From contig NZ_LVWI01000001.1 of assembly GCF_001909055.1 (NCBI RefSeq), positions 558,001 through 622,000 on the forward strand: a DNA stretch of 64,000 bases, written 5' to 3'. Both the position numbers and the translations under genes were made by a program. A model generated the notes under the pieces. It was not told the DNA's origin and did not search any database. It saw only the letters and a list, made by a program, of their open reading frames with translations. The stretch comes from Paenibacillus helianthi (lineage in GTDB: Bacteria > Bacillota > Bacilli > Paenibacillales > Paenibacillaceae). Shown piece by piece: positions 45,749-55,292 of this stretch (position 1 is the stretch's first letter; each line of letters opens with the position of its first letter).

Positions 45749-47707
45749 CTAAGCAGAAGAGGAATTTCTCCGCAATTTGGGAATGATGAGCTGCATTTCC
45801 TGCCAATCGTCCGCGCCCAGCCGCATCTCCTCCACACTATCCGAATCCACGGAAAGCAGCACACCTTTTACTTCCCAAGGATTGCGGCTGATCCGTACAG
45901 GGATAAATTCACAGTCTTGTCCCTTATGGGTCAAACGGACCTTAATCCCCCATTCCAAAGCCTGCTCCATTACTTTTTGGGCAGTCGTAACATGATACTT
46001 GCGCCATTGCTTCATCCACATTTGCGGAACAGACTCGAGACCAGTAAGTATCGCCTCCTCTGCGGCATGCGGATTGAAAGGTACTCTTGGCAGTTCCGGG
46101 GCGCTTACAAGCAGACCGCGTTCTGTACCATCGACGGAAAAGACAGCTGCAGAAGACAGGTTCTCCCTACTCCCGCTGACTAACGGCCAATCCTTCCCGG
46201 GCTTTTCTTCCTGTCCTGCTATCCTCTTGGCTGGAGCCATTCCTGCTGCTCCCAATTCCTTTCGTACTAGCTCGATATCTTCCGCACGGACGATAAAATG
46301 CAATGGCCCTAAGCGGGACAGAATTCCAGCCACACGGGGATGGGCAGCGATATCATTTCCGTCTGCCTCGGAACGGCAAGACAGCAGGATTACCTCTGAG
46401 AGCTCTGTTCTGCCGATTCCTTTGCCCCACTGCACCAAAGACTGCTCCACCTGGTCCGGCAGTCCGCCCTTTGCATGCTTTGCCAGCCAGCTAATCACAT
46501 TTTGCGGTGACAGCCCCTGCTCTGCTGCAGATTCCAGCTTGTTCCGGGTCAGCCGGTAGCTCCATAGATCATCACTATGCAGTAGTTCTGCACAAGCTGC
46601 GAGCATCCAGCGCTGATTGTAAGGACTCTCTGGAGGAAGCAGCACCTCAAAATCCGGTTGCACAATGAATCCGGGAGACGCGGAAACCGGCCGTTTTCCA
46701 GCTTGCTGCACTAAGGCCTCCTGATCCCTTTTTTTCTCAGCTCCGATCTCTTGTGCTGGAATGCCGCTGCTGGGGCTGGAGAACGAAGCAGGCTCGCCCG
46801 GATGGATCTCTGGTCTGACCGCTGTCCAGCGGAAACAAGCTGATCCGTCATCCAGACTTCCCAGCTCACACCAGCCGAATCCGGCCAGCGCTCTGAGCCA
46901 ATTCCGTGCAGAAGCCTCCAGCGTTTCCATGGATTGTCCAAGGGCCAGTCCCATTTCAGACATCCAGACCAGAATATCCCGGATCATAAACCACTGGCCT
47001 GAATAATACCCGGATGAGGAAATGATATAGCGGAAATGCTGCTCTGCAGGCCCCAGAAGGCCGTAACGGTTCAATATCACTCCGTACAGCAGATTCGACA
47101 TCTGTATGCCTGAAAGTTGCAGCCAGTTTTCCAGCATACCTGTGTCCAGAAGATACGCCGAATCTGTGCGGCGGACAAGCCCCAGGCATAGCAGGAGATC
47201 GAGCATAACCATGACCGGAAGCGGGAACGGATACAACGCTAGCTGATCCGGCGGGAACAGCCCCTTCAACTGTTCCTCCGGCAGAGTAAGCGTGGCGGCC
47301 AGACGACTGATATTTTTTTTATGGATGGCTCCTTTGGCAGTAACCGGAAGCCCTTCACTGGCGATGAACACCAGCGTTCGAAACAATTGTCCAGCGAGCT
47401 CCGGTCCGGCCTCCGCTTCAATTACCGCCACCCTTCCTGCTGCCCGGACAGGTGAACCGGGAAACAGCTTCTGTAGAAAAAAAGGGAGGTACTGACCGGA
47501 AATTTGATACAGCCGCTCCCCCCATAATTTCTGCCGAAGCTCCAGCACACCCGCCTCCCGCAGCTCCATAAGAGCCAGATGCAGTTCTACCCGGCACAGT
47601 GACACTGGAGACAATTGCTCTGCCTGAGCTTCTGTAAACCGTTGCGCGGCGTAGTTTCTGATGATTTGGTGGAGCACCAGTAATGCTTCCCTAGATAACC
47701 CCATCAT
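45749..47707 (-). CDS. Helicase-associated protein (XPB/Ssl2-like C-terminal domain), partner of XPB
   Basis: The 652-residue protein has winged-helix-like N-terminal segments (LSREALLVLHQIIRNYAAQR; HLALMELREAGVLEL). Its central domain (PGFIVQPDFEVLLPPESPYN, RYRLTRNKLESAAEQG-type LSPQNVISWLAKHAKGGLP) resembles the helicase-associated Helicase_C_3 domain. No Walker A or DExx box is present, so it is not itself a helicase. Its start overlaps the XPB stop codon by 4 nt, so the two are coupled. Similar two-gene arrangements occur with XPB in actinobacteria. It is probably a DNA-binding or loading partner; the actual role is unknown. Confidence 0.82.
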   Translation of the reverse strand: MMGLSREALLVLHQIIRNYAAQRFTEAQAEQLSPVSLCRVELHLALMELREAGVLELRQKLWGERLYQISGQYLPFFLQKLFPGSPVRAAGRVAVIEAEAGPELAGQLFRTLVFIASEGLPVTAKGAIHKKNISRLAATLTLPEEQLKGLFPPDQLALYPFPLPVMVMLDLLLCLGLVRRTDSAYLLDTGMLENWLQLSGIQMSNLLYGVILNRYGLLGPAEQHFRYIISSSGYYSGQWFMIRDILVWMSEMGLALGQSMETLEASARNWLRALAGFGWCELGSLDDGSACFRWTAVRPEIHPGEPASFSSPSSGIPAQEIGAEKKRDQEALVQQAGKRPVSASPGFIVQPDFEVLLPPESPYNQRWMLAACAELLHSDDLWSYRLTRNKLESAAEQGLSPQNVISWLAKHAKGGLPDQVEQSLVQWGKGIGRTELSEVILLSCRSEADGNDIAAHPRVAGILSRLGPLHFIVRAEDIELVRKELGAAGMAPAKRIAGQEEKPGKDWPLVSGSRENLSSAAVFSVDGTERGLLVSAPELPRVPFNPHAAEEAILTGLESVPQMWMKQWRKYHVTTAQKVMEQALEWGIKVRLTHKGQDCEFIPVRISRNPWEVKGVLLSVDSDSVEEMRLGADDWQEMQLIIPKLRRNSSSA

Positions 47708-49404
47708 AGGATGATCTCCTCCTGCTGCTCCGTCTGGACAGCATACTCATAGCCCTGCTCGGTCAGAAACAGACGGCGGCGCAAAGCAAAATCCTGTTCC
47801 CTGCTGTCTCCCGACACAAGTGTATAAAAGTAGGCCTTGTTCTCACCCGGCTTCGGCCGCAAAATACGCCCCAGGCGCTGGGCCTCCTCCTGCCGGGAAC
47901 CGTAGGCACCGGATACCTCAATGCCCACCGAAGCATCCGGAAGATTCACGGCAAAGTTCGCTACCTTGGATACAACCAGAAGCCGCAGTCTTCCCTCTCT
48001 AAAAGCAGAATACAACTCGCCCCGCTCGCGCTGAGGCGTTTTCCCAGTAATCAACGGCGCTTCCAGGCTTTCCGCCAAGTTCTTAAGCTGGTCCAGGTAT
48101 TGCCCGATGACCAGCACGGGTTCATTAGGATGTGTGCTAACAATCCTCGCCACAGCCGCAATCTTCGCCGGATTGCCTGCAGCGATCCGGAACTTCTCTC
48201 TTTCTCCGGCATACAGATACTTGAGCCTTAACTCATCAGGCATAGGCACAACGACTTCTATGCAGTCTACAGCCGCTATCCATCCCTGCTTCTCCAGCAC
48301 CTTCCAGGGAATTTCATAGCATTTAGGGCCGATAAGAGAAAATACATCCGTTTCACGCCCATCCTCCCTGACTAATGTTGCGGTCAGTCCAAGCCGCCTG
48401 GTGGCCTGGATATCTGCTGTAGCTCTGAACACCGGAGCCGGAAGCAGGTGCACTTCGTCGTAAATAATCAGTCCCCAATTCCGCTGCGTAAACAGATTCA
48501 TATGAACAAAAGATCCTCCTTTGGATCGCCGGTGCGTCATCATTTGATATGTCGTCACCGTAACCGGCCGGACCTCTCTTTTCACGCCGCTATATTCGCC
48601 TACAGATTCTTCATCCAGACCGGTTCTCGTCAGCAGCTCTTCCCGCCACTGCGTCACTGAGGTAGCGCTTGAAGTGAGAATCAGTGTCTCGCATTGGAGA
48701 CTCTCCAGCACCGCCAGACCCACAATCGTCTTACCTGCACCGCAGGGCAGAACAACAACACCGCTCCCGCCCATTCCCTCGAACCTGCGGACCGCTGCGT
48801 CCTGATAGTCACGCAGACCAAAAGCATCCCAAACGGCAGCCGTTCCACTCCCGGCAGATTCCTTCCATGGCACATGTAGTGCCTGACCGTCCCGATATCC
48901 TGCATAATCAAGAACCGGGAACCCCATCCTCGTCAGTTCCTGCTTCAGCAGACCCCGTTGTTCTGCCGGACATTGGTATTCCAATGGAGCCGTTCTTACC
49001 AGACCGACCTCAACCAAGCTTGCTTGTTCTGCCAATTCGTCTAATAGCCCAGGGGTGTCAGCGCGCAGGATCATCAGCGAAAGATCGGCCGAATCAGCAT
49101 AGAGTTGCAGTCTTCCGTAACGGGATACCAGAAGTTTGACTTCTTCCTCCAGGCCTGCGGGAATCCCCGAGCGCGATAGCAGGCTCAGACTCTGTATTAT
49201 TTCTTCCGCAGTCTTGCCTGCAGCCGCCGCATTCCAAAGTGACAAAGGGGTAACCCGGTAAGTGTGATAGGCAGGGAGACTCTTCACAAGCTCGCAATAA
49301 TCGGCCAAGTCCATTCTTGCCGCCTCAAAACCGGGATGTCCGCATTCCAGCAGCAGGGTCCGGTCCTTACGGACAATGCACGCTCCTATTCCGCTTCCTT
49401 TCAT
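47704..49404 (-). CDS. XPB-type DNA repair helicase
   Basis: The 566-residue protein has an N-terminal damage-recognition-like region. The superfamily 2 core follows: QDAAVRRFEGMGGSG, Walker A VVLPCGAGKTIVGL, DEVH box LIIYDEVHLLPA, LGLTATLVREDGRE with the XPB-specific RED triad, VVSKVANFAVNLPDA and motif VI QRLGRILRPK. It should be a 3'-5' helicase or translocase acting in DNA repair or transcription. Eukaryotic XPB works in TFIIH; bacterial roles are little known. The ATG at 49404 has GGAGGG upstream. Confidence 0.93.
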   Translation of the reverse strand: MKGSGIGACIVRKDRTLLLECGHPGFEAARMDLADYCELVKSLPAYHTYRVTPLSLWNAAAAGKTAEEIIQSLSLLSRSGIPAGLEEEVKLLVSRYGRLQLYADSADLSLMILRADTPGLLDELAEQASLVEVGLVRTAPLEYQCPAEQRGLLKQELTRMGFPVLDYAGYRDGQALHVPWKESAGSGTAAVWDAFGLRDYQDAAVRRFEGMGGSGVVVLPCGAGKTIVGLAVLESLQCETLILTSSATSVTQWREELLTRTGLDEESVGEYSGVKREVRPVTVTTYQMMTHRRSKGGSFVHMNLFTQRNWGLIIYDEVHLLPAPVFRATADIQATRRLGLTATLVREDGRETDVFSLIGPKCYEIPWKVLEKQGWIAAVDCIEVVVPMPDELRLKYLYAGEREKFRIAAGNPAKIAAVARIVSTHPNEPVLVIGQYLDQLKNLAESLEAPLITGKTPQRERGELYSAFREGRLRLLVVSKVANFAVNLPDASVGIEVSGAYGSRQEEAQRLGRILRPKPGENKAYFYTLVSGDSREQDFALRRRLFLTEQGYEYAVQTEQQEEIIL

Positions 49405-49477
49405 CCAAAACCCTCCAATACGAATCTGGCTATGGTCTCCCGGGACTATGTATCTTTTGAAATAAGAAGGTAGCAGG

Positions 49478-49513
49478 AAAAAGCCCACCCCCGTAAACAA
49501 CGGACATGAGCTT
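49478..49513 (-). terminator. Probable terminator of the CBS-domain gene
   Basis: On the minus strand GAAGCTCATGTCCG pairs imperfectly (with G-U pairs) with CGGGGGTGGGCTT and is followed by TTTCC after TTTTT. Confidence 0.5.
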
Positions 49514-49527
49514 CCCCTAATGCTTAT

Positions 49528-49959
49528 CTAATGCAGATGCTGCTGCGAAATGTCAGTCAGGGCATCAGCTGCTTCATCAGCGAAAATGTTCTTCACTGCC
49601 AAATCGCCCAGCGATACAATCCCGATCAGCTTTTTCCCGTTCACTACCGGTATGCGCCGGATCTGCTTGGAAGCCATCAGATCGGCTGCTTCGTCCACAG
49701 AGGTCGATTCAGAAACAGCTGTGATCCCTTTGGTCATTACCGTTTCCACGGAAGTTGAACCAGAATGCTTCTGTGCATAACCACGGATGACCAAGTCCCG
49801 GTCCGTAATGATACCAATCAAGGTTTCTCGATCCGTTGAATCAACAACGGGGATTACACCTGTATCAGCATCTCTCATTTTCACGGCAACCTCATAGATA
49901 TTGTCCTGCAGTGTCACACACACAGGATGCGTTGTCATCACTTCTTTGACTGTCTTCAA
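49528..49959 (-). CDS. CBS domain-containing protein
   Basis: The 143-residue protein consists of a tandem CBS pair: VMTTHPVCVTLQDNIYEVAV with GVIPVVDSTDRETLIGIITDRDLV, then VMTKGITAVSESTSVDEAADLM with RRIPVVNGKKLIGIVSLGDL. Such stand-alone proteins bind adenine nucleotides and often act as energy sensors. No partner domain is fused. The start is TTG with AGGAGGG 7-8 nt upstream. It is a single-gene unit. Confidence 0.9.
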   Translation of the reverse strand: MKTVKEVMTTHPVCVTLQDNIYEVAVKMRDADTGVIPVVDSTDRETLIGIITDRDLVIRGYAQKHSGSTSVETVMTKGITAVSESTSVDEAADLMASKQIRRIPVVNGKKLIGIVSLGDLAVKNIFADEAADALTDISQQHLH

Positions 49960-50036
49960 GATTGAACCCTCCTATCATGTTGTCCATGTTCTTCGGAAGT
50001 AGGGTCCCCTTAAACTGTAAATTTATGCACCATTAT

Positions 50037-51206
50037 TTATTCATTCAGGCAGGAATCAGCCATCGCTACGAGCAGTTTCGCACCATACAACAAGGCATCC
50101 TCATCAAAATCGAATTTGCTGTGGTGATGCGGGTACACCGCATCTTTATCCGGGTTGCCCGCTCCAACAAAGATGAAACAGCCGGGAACTTCCTTGACAT
50201 AATATGCAAAATCCTCTGCCGGCATGATTTTCTCCATCTGAACAACTTTGACCGAATCTCCAAGTGCTGCGGGAGCCACACGGAAAAAACGGCGGAATTC
50301 CGCTTCATCATTTACCAGCGGGGGATAACCCATCAAATATTCCATCTTAGCTTCCGCACCATAGGCCGCCGCCACGGAAGCCACGATCTCTTCCATTCTA
50401 TGGCGGATGAGATAACGGGTCTCCTCATCGAATGCACGCACCGTCCCGGTGAGCCTGCATCTCTCCGAAACGATATTCTGGGCCGAACCTCCCTGAATCG
50501 TACCCACACTGACTACAGCAGGCCGTAACGGGTCTACGGACCGGCTCACAATGCTCTGTAGCTGCGTCACAAGAGCAGCTCCGGCCACAATACTATCGAC
50601 CGTGCGATGTGGAGTACCGGCATGTCCGCCTTTGCCGATGATGTCGATGAAGAATTCATCCGCTGATGCCATCAGCGGCCCGGGTGCGCTGGCTACCGTT
50701 CCAAAGGGCAGCGGTGTCCACAGATGCAGACCGTAGACCGCATCCGCCCCCTCCAGTACCCCTTCAGCAATCATTCCCAGCGCTCCGCCGGGGCAAATCT
50801 CCTCCGCAGGCTGAAACAGGAAGCGCAGCTCTCCTTGCAGTTCTTCCTTCCGGCTGCTGTAATAGGATGCAGCCGCAAGCAGCATGGACGTATGTCCATC
50901 ATGACCACAGGCATGCATGACTCCAGGTTTCTGTGAGGCATATTCCCGGCCGTTCTCTTCCGTGATGGCAAGAGCATCCATATCTGCACGCAGAACGACC
51001 GTTTTCCCAGGCTTCTGCCCCTTTAATATCCCGGTCAATCCATAACCCGCCTTGCTTCTAATGATCCCAATCCCGAACTCTTCAAGCTTGGCAGCAACAA
51101 ATGCCGATGTCTCTTTCTCCTGGTAAGACAGCTCCGGATGACGGTGCAAATGCCGGCGCCATTCCACCATATCCGGCAGCAGCTGTTCAAGCACTAACCT
51201 CTCCAT
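50037..51206 (-). CDS. M20 family metallopeptidase / N-acyl-amino acid amidohydrolase
   Basis: The 389-residue enzyme shows WRRHLHRHPELSYQEKETSA, VLRADMDALAI, the metal ligands in HACGHDGHTSML, FLFQPAEEICPGGA (catalytic Glu pair), GKGGHAGTPHRTVD in the dimerisation domain, and a final metal His in PHHHSKFDFDE. It hydrolyses N-acylated amino acids or peptides; the substrate is not defined. It is transcribed leftwards, and 238 nt separate it from the divergent yugN-like gene. Confidence 0.93.
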   Translation of the reverse strand: MERLVLEQLLPDMVEWRRHLHRHPELSYQEKETSAFVAAKLEEFGIGIIRSKAGYGLTGILKGQKPGKTVVLRADMDALAITEENGREYASQKPGVMHACGHDGHTSMLLAAASYYSSRKEELQGELRFLFQPAEEICPGGALGMIAEGVLEGADAVYGLHLWTPLPFGTVASAPGPLMASADEFFIDIIGKGGHAGTPHRTVDSIVAGAALVTQLQSIVSRSVDPLRPAVVSVGTIQGGSAQNIVSERCRLTGTVRAFDEETRYLIRHRMEEIVASVAAAYGAEAKMEYLMGYPPLVNDEAEFRRFFRVAPAALGDSVKVVQMEKIMPAEDFAYYVKEVPGCFIFVGAGNPDKDAVYPHHHSKFDFDEDALLYGAKLLVAMADSCLNE

Positions 51207-51348
51207 ATCTGATCCATTCCCTTCTCTTGATTCCCGCTTTGGACAGGCTTTCGAACCTTCCGTTCAACTTCCATTCAGCCGTTAAGGCTATATTTCTATT
51301 ATTGTAGCAGAAACACAAAAAAGAGGGTACTGATAGGCCTGTCATGCC

Positions 51349-51377
51349 TTGCAGAACACCGGGAAACATACTATCAT
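51349..51377 (+). promoter_or_regulatory. Putative promoter of the yugN-like/ftsW pair
   Basis: TTGCAG (51349-51354) and TATCAT (51372-51377) are 17 nt apart, about 70 nt before the first gene. The rest of the gap between 51207 and 51444 shows no gene. Confidence 0.5.
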
Positions 51378-51444
51378 GAAAAAGTACATCTATAATATTG
51401 AACATGAAATTATGATTATACTTCATAAGGGGGATATGTGCGCT

Positions 51445-51792
51445 ATGATATTTGAGAACACGGGCCTCGTTGGATTGAAAAGCGACCTTCTCTATCTGGA
51501 CGAAAGTGCCGCCAAAGCCGGGTTCATCCGCTGGCAGTGGGAATACTACCGTGCCACTTACGACTGCAAAATCGAAGACAAGCAGAACGGCGGAGAATAT
51601 TTTTTACGGATCAATACACGTGCTGTCGAGGGCAAGCTGGAAAAGTCGGACGCTGTGCTCGCCATTGAAGCCGTTTACTTGGGCAAAGCCACCTTTCCTC
51701 ATGGTCTGGAGTATGAATCTCCGGTTCCTACACCTGTTCTGGACGATGCAGCGAAGCATATTCTTGAACTGAAAGCGCTGCTTGAGGCTTGA
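51445..51792 (+). CDS. YugN-like family protein
   Basis: This product of about 115 residues contains GLVGLKSDLLYLDESAAKAG, RWQWEYYRATYDCKIEDKQN, EYFLRINTRAVEGKLEKSDA and YLGKATFPHGLEYESP. The pattern fits the YugN-like family (a small alpha/beta protein of unknown function in Bacilli). GGGGG lies 11 nt before the ATG at 51445; an ATG at 51436 is an alternative. Its stop codon overlaps the TTG start of ftsW by 4 nt (TTGA), so the two are translationally coupled. Confidence 0.65.
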   Translation: MIFENTGLVGLKSDLLYLDESAAKAGFIRWQWEYYRATYDCKIEDKQNGGEYFLRINTRAVEGKLEKSDAVLAIEAVYLGKATFPHGLEYESPVPTPVLDDAAKHILELKALLEA

Positions 51793-53033
51793 GAAGTGTA
51801 AAGGGAACGACGACAAAAAATGTCAGCCTGCCCAAAAGAGGAACGCCTGATTTCCAGTTGCTTATTCTGACTCTCCTGCTTGTCGGCTTTGGACTCGTGA
51901 TGGTCTTCAGCTCCAGTTCAAGCCTTACCTTAGCCAGTGAAAAGTTCGGAAATGATCCCTTATTTTTTGTTAAACGCCAGATCATCTGGGTGGTGCTTGG
52001 AAGCATCGTCATGTTTATGACCATGAATATCCACTACACTAAATTCAAGAAATGGTATGCACCAATCTTCATGATTACATTAGTTCTGCTATTGTTCGTA
52101 GCGTCCACAGAGAAAATCAACGGTGCCAAAAGCTGGTTCAGCATCGGGGGTCTCGGCATCCAGCCCACGGAGCTGGCCAAAATATCCATCATTCTCTATC
52201 TGGCTGCCCTGATTACCAAAAAAGGCGAGCGGCTTAGAGATTTGCGCACTGGATATATTCCGGTGATGGTTATTGTCGGGATTGTAGCCGGACTCATTAT
52301 GATGCAGCCGGATTTAGGTTCATGTCTTATCCTTGTTGCCACCAGCGGGCTTGTCATCTACGCAGGAGGGGCGAGCATGAAGCACATTATGGCTTCCATT
52401 GCTCTGCTTGTGCTGGGTGTCGGCATTGTTATGGGAGCGAAAACAGCCATTGATTCCCTGTCACCGTCCTCAGGGACCACGGCAGGCAGCCAGGACTACA
52501 AACAGGACCGGATCAGCGCCTTCTTAAACCCTATGGCAGACGCTGAAGACAGCGGCTTCAATATCGTTCAGTCCTTGATTGCTCTTGGGGAGGGTGGAAC
52601 CCGCGGTTCCGGCTTCGGGCAAAGTATCCAGAAGCTGCATTACCTGCCCTATCCGTATACAGACTTCATCTTTGCCGTTATCGGTGAAGAACTGGGATTT
52701 GTGGGGACATCCATTTTTCTGTTAATTTACCTCTACTTCATTTGGCGGGGCATCCTGATTGCGCTCAGATGCACGGATCCTTTCGGAACCCTTGTCGGCA
52801 TCGGGGTCATGGGTCTGATTGCCATCCAGGCCTTTGTCAACATCGGCGGTGTCACCAACACGATTCCGCTTACCGGGGTAACCCTTCCATTCATCAGCTA
52901 TGGCGGTTCCTCCTTGCTGGTTACCATGCTCTCCATGGGGATTATGCTTAGTATATCAAGAGAGACCAACCGGCCAGCCAAAGAGGAAGTCACGAAATCG
53001 GTTACTACCGTTAGACAGGTACGCGCCCGCTGA
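51789..53033 (+). CDS. ftsW: FtsW/RodA/SpoVE family peptidoglycan glycosyltransferase
   Basis: The 414-residue membrane protein has about ten hydrophobic segments and the SEDS signatures GAKSWFSIGGLGIQPTELAK, IMMQPDLGSCLILVATSG, YPYTDFIFAVIGEELGFVG and NTIPLTGVTLPFISYGGSSLL. It polymerises lipid II glycan strands with a class B penicillin-binding protein. The FtsW assignment over RodA/SpoVE is by resemblance and by the ylaN gene close by, as in Bacillus. The start is TTG with a weak GAGG site, probably relying on coupling from the upstream gene. Confidence 0.9.
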   Translation: MRSVKGTTTKNVSLPKRGTPDFQLLILTLLLVGFGLVMVFSSSSSLTLASEKFGNDPLFFVKRQIIWVVLGSIVMFMTMNIHYTKFKKWYAPIFMITLVLLLFVASTEKINGAKSWFSIGGLGIQPTELAKISIILYLAALITKKGERLRDLRTGYIPVMVIVGIVAGLIMMQPDLGSCLILVATSGLVIYAGGASMKHIMASIALLVLGVGIVMGAKTAIDSLSPSSGTTAGSQDYKQDRISAFLNPMADAEDSGFNIVQSLIALGEGGTRGSGFGQSIQKLHYLPYPYTDFIFAVIGEELGFVGTSIFLLIYLYFIWRGILIALRCTDPFGTLVGIGVMGLIAIQAFVNIGGVTNTIPLTGVTLPFISYGGSSLLVTMLSMGIMLSISRETNRPAKEEVTKSVTTVRQVRAR

Positions 53034-53047
53034 CGGTACAGATGTGT

Positions 53048-53063
53048 CGTTTCAGCGAGAAAT
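53048..53063. repeat. Fragment of the dispersed palindromic repeat (copy E)
   Basis: CGTTTCAGCGAGAAAT is identical to the right arm and flank of copy C at 38487-38502. The left arm is missing. Confidence 0.4.
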
Positions 53064-53088
53064 GAATTTTTATATGATTTCACCAAAC

Positions 53089-53126
53089 AAAAGGCAGCCC
53101 AGGATAACCTCCCGGACTGCCTTTTG
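53089..53126. terminator. Bidirectional terminator between ftsW and the Asp23 gene
   Basis: AAAAGGCAG (53089-53097) pairs with CTGCCTTTT (53117-53125), with an additional CCnGG inner pairing. It serves the convergent genes on both sides. Confidence 0.8.
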
Positions 53127-53167
53127 GTATTCAGGTCAGCAAGCTGCCCTCTTCAGCGGTATACCGC

Positions 53168-53533
53168 TTACGAAATTTCGTCGTTCTTAAAAGCCACGCC
53201 TTCTACCTTAACGTTGACTTCAACGATATGAAGTCCCGTCATGCTCTCCACAGCCTCGCGTACATTCTGTTGAAGCATCCGGCACACCTCGTGAATCGGA
53301 GTTTCATACAGAACGATAATGCGTAAGTCCACTGCGGCCTCAAGCTGCCCCACTTCAACGGTTACACCTTTTTGCACGTTCTTGCCGCTGAGACGCTTGG
53401 CCCAGCCCTCGGACAAGCCACCAGACATGGCCGCAATTCCCGGGGTCTCCAAAGCAGCCAGTCCGGCAATCTTCGAGACGACGTCATTTGATATCCGTAT
53501 GTTACCCATTTCCAGTTGAAGTTGTTCCGCCAT
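53168..53533 (-). CDS. Asp23/Gls24 family envelope stress protein
   Basis: The 121-residue protein has the Asp23 core GNIRISNDVVSKIAGLAALE, TPGIAAMSGGLSEGWAKRLS, KGVTVEVGQLEAAVDLRIIV and YETPIHEVCRMLQQNVREAVESMTG. It corresponds to YloU of Bacillus, which sits next to rpmB and yloV/fakA; here that place is empty and the gene is found beside ftsW and cax. Family members link to membrane-stress adaptation. GGGGGG precedes the ATG. Confidence 0.92.
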   Translation of the reverse strand: MAEQLQLEMGNIRISNDVVSKIAGLAALETPGIAAMSGGLSEGWAKRLSGKNVQKGVTVEVGQLEAAVDLRIIVLYETPIHEVCRMLQQNVREAVESMTGLHIVEVNVKVEGVAFKNDEIS

Positions 53534-53686
53534 GCCATAACCCCCCTACACTCATTATCAATTATTGTAATTCGAAAACAGGCTAAAAAGCAAATGACTT
53601 TCTCGCATTTCCGTTTACACACAGGAACAATTTGGGTATATTGATTATGAATTCAACCTACATATTGAGACTGGAGTGTGCCTTAC

Positions 53687-54757
53687 TTGAAAAAATGGAT
53701 ATCTCCCGCGCTGTTAGCCGTTACCTTTCTCCTCAGCGCCATCGGACATTATGCGGACTGGGACCACACGCTGCAGTTCATACTCTCTGCCATTTCGGTC
53801 GTTTTTGTAGCCGGATTTCTGGGAAGGGCTACCGAAAGTGTAGCTCACTATGCCGGACAGCGGCTGGGGGGCTTTCTAAATGCCACCTTCGGCAACGCGG
53901 CAGAGCTGATAATCGCCTTTTTCCTGGTGAAGGAAGGGCTGTTCGATATGGTCAAAGCCAGCCTCACCGGCTCCATCATCGGTAATCTTCTGCTGGTACT
54001 GGGCCTTAGTATCTTCGCCGGAGGCATGAAATTCAAAGTTCAGAACTTCAATGTCACGCTGGCTGGGCTAAATGGCTCTCTGATGATTGTGGCGGTCATT
54101 GCCCTCTTTGTACCCGCCATGTTCTTCAATACCCATTCCATCACGGAAAAAGATACGGATATACTCAGTCTCGTGGTCGCCGGACTGCTGATCGCCGCCT
54201 ACATGGCCTGGCTGGTCTTCTCCATGATTACGCACAAAAAATATCTGGCAGACGTTACCGAAGACAATGATGAAGAACTGCCGAATGAGCATAAGCCAGC
54301 CTGGTCCATGAAGAGATCGATTATTTATCTGGTGCTGGCAACAGTAATGGTTGCTTTCGTCAGTGAATGGCTGGTGGGTACACTGGAAACTCTGACCGAA
54401 CGTTTCGGCTTCAGCGAGCTCTTTGTCGGCGCCTTCCTTGTTGCCATCATTGGTAATGCCGCGGAGCACAGCGCTGCAATCATGCTGGCCATGAAGAACA
54501 AGATTGGTGCAGCGGTAGAAATAGCTGTCGGCAGCAGTCTGCAGATCGCTCTATTCGTCGCCCCGGTCCTGATCTTTGCCAGCTATTTCATGGGCAACAC
54601 GATGGACATTGTCTTCACCACGATAGAGATTGTCGCGATCGCCGTCTCGGTCTTCATCGCCAAATCCATCATTCAGGATGGGGCGACCAACTGGTATGAG
54701 GGATTACTCCTGCTTGCCGTATACATGATTCTCGGCGTTTCTTTTTATCTCGTCTAA
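53687..54757 (+). CDS. cax: Calcium/proton exchanger (CAX family)
   Basis: The product of about 356 residues has eleven hydrophobic segments and the two inverted alpha-repeat motifs GGFLNATFGNAAELIIAFF (first) and LVAIIGNAAEHSAAIMLAMK (second) that bind Ca2+. It exports calcium in exchange for protons, like Bacillus YfkE. A short acidic loop (EDNDEELPNEHK) separates the halves. The TTG at 53687 has GGAG 10 nt upstream; a GTG three codons earlier has a spacing of only 1 nt. It ends at a strong terminator. Confidence 0.94.
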   Translation: MKKWISPALLAVTFLLSAIGHYADWDHTLQFILSAISVVFVAGFLGRATESVAHYAGQRLGGFLNATFGNAAELIIAFFLVKEGLFDMVKASLTGSIIGNLLLVLGLSIFAGGMKFKVQNFNVTLAGLNGSLMIVAVIALFVPAMFFNTHSITEKDTDILSLVVAGLLIAAYMAWLVFSMITHKKYLADVTEDNDEELPNEHKPAWSMKRSIIYLVLATVMVAFVSEWLVGTLETLTERFGFSELFVGAFLVAIIGNAAEHSAAIMLAMKNKIGAAVEIAVGSSLQIALFVAPVLIFASYFMGNTMDIVFTTIEIVAIAVSVFIAKSIIQDGATNWYEGLLLLAVYMILGVSFYLV

Positions 54758-54760
54758 GAC

Positions 54761-54802
54761 AAAAAAGCACATGGCGGACATAGGTCCTCATGTGCTTTTT
54801 TA
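54761..54802 (+). terminator. Terminator of cax
   Basis: AAAAAAGCACATG pairs with CATGTGCTTTTTT; it is symmetrical and may also stop the convergent ylaN transcript. Confidence 0.9.
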
Positions 54803-54850
54803 TAAATATAAGGATTATTTGTTGAACACCATACATTATCCTGCTTAAGA

Positions 54851-55156
54851 TTACAGCATCTCGCGCTCTTCAGCTTTCTTATTCAGCGCATCGTACAGTA
54901 CAGCCAGATTACGCTCCAGCTCGCTCAGTATCAGCTTACCCGAAATTTCCGGCACCAGGCCTGCTCTGACTGCAAAATCCACCTCTCTGGAGAAACCGTA
55001 CATCTGGGTATCCAGCACTTCCTCATAGAGAGGACAGTAGCGTGTCGCCAGATTCTCCATCTGCACTTCAATGAGCTTCTGAATTTTATCTGCATCTTCT
55101 TGTAGAAGAGTGACTGCTCTTAGATTAAGCTGTTCCTGTAAATCCGATGAAGTCAT
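54851..55156 (-). CDS. ylaN: YlaN family iron/Fur-associated protein
   Basis: The 101-residue helical protein carries [40 protein letters not shown] and [22 protein letters not shown], closely matching Bacillus YlaN (DUF1507). YlaN has been linked to iron homeostasis through an interaction with Fur. GGGGGGG precedes the ATG, and TTGTAT-N17-TAATAT about 60 nt upstream is a possible promoter. It lies near ftsW, as in Bacillus, with cax and asp23 in between. Confidence 0.9.
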   Translation of the reverse strand: MTSSDLQEQLNLRAVTLLQEDADKIQKLIEVQMENLATRYCPLYEEVLDTQMYGFSREVDFAVRAGLVPEISGKLILSELERNLAVLYDALNKKAEEREML

Positions 55157-55292
55157 GCATTATCCCCCCCATGTCCAAAAGTTACAGCTGCAATTGCTAT
55201 TTAGTTTAATATTAGTCGAAATCGGAACCCAATACAAGAATGCAGTTTATAATCAAGCAGAAATGCACCATATTTTAGTTATATGTTTATAG

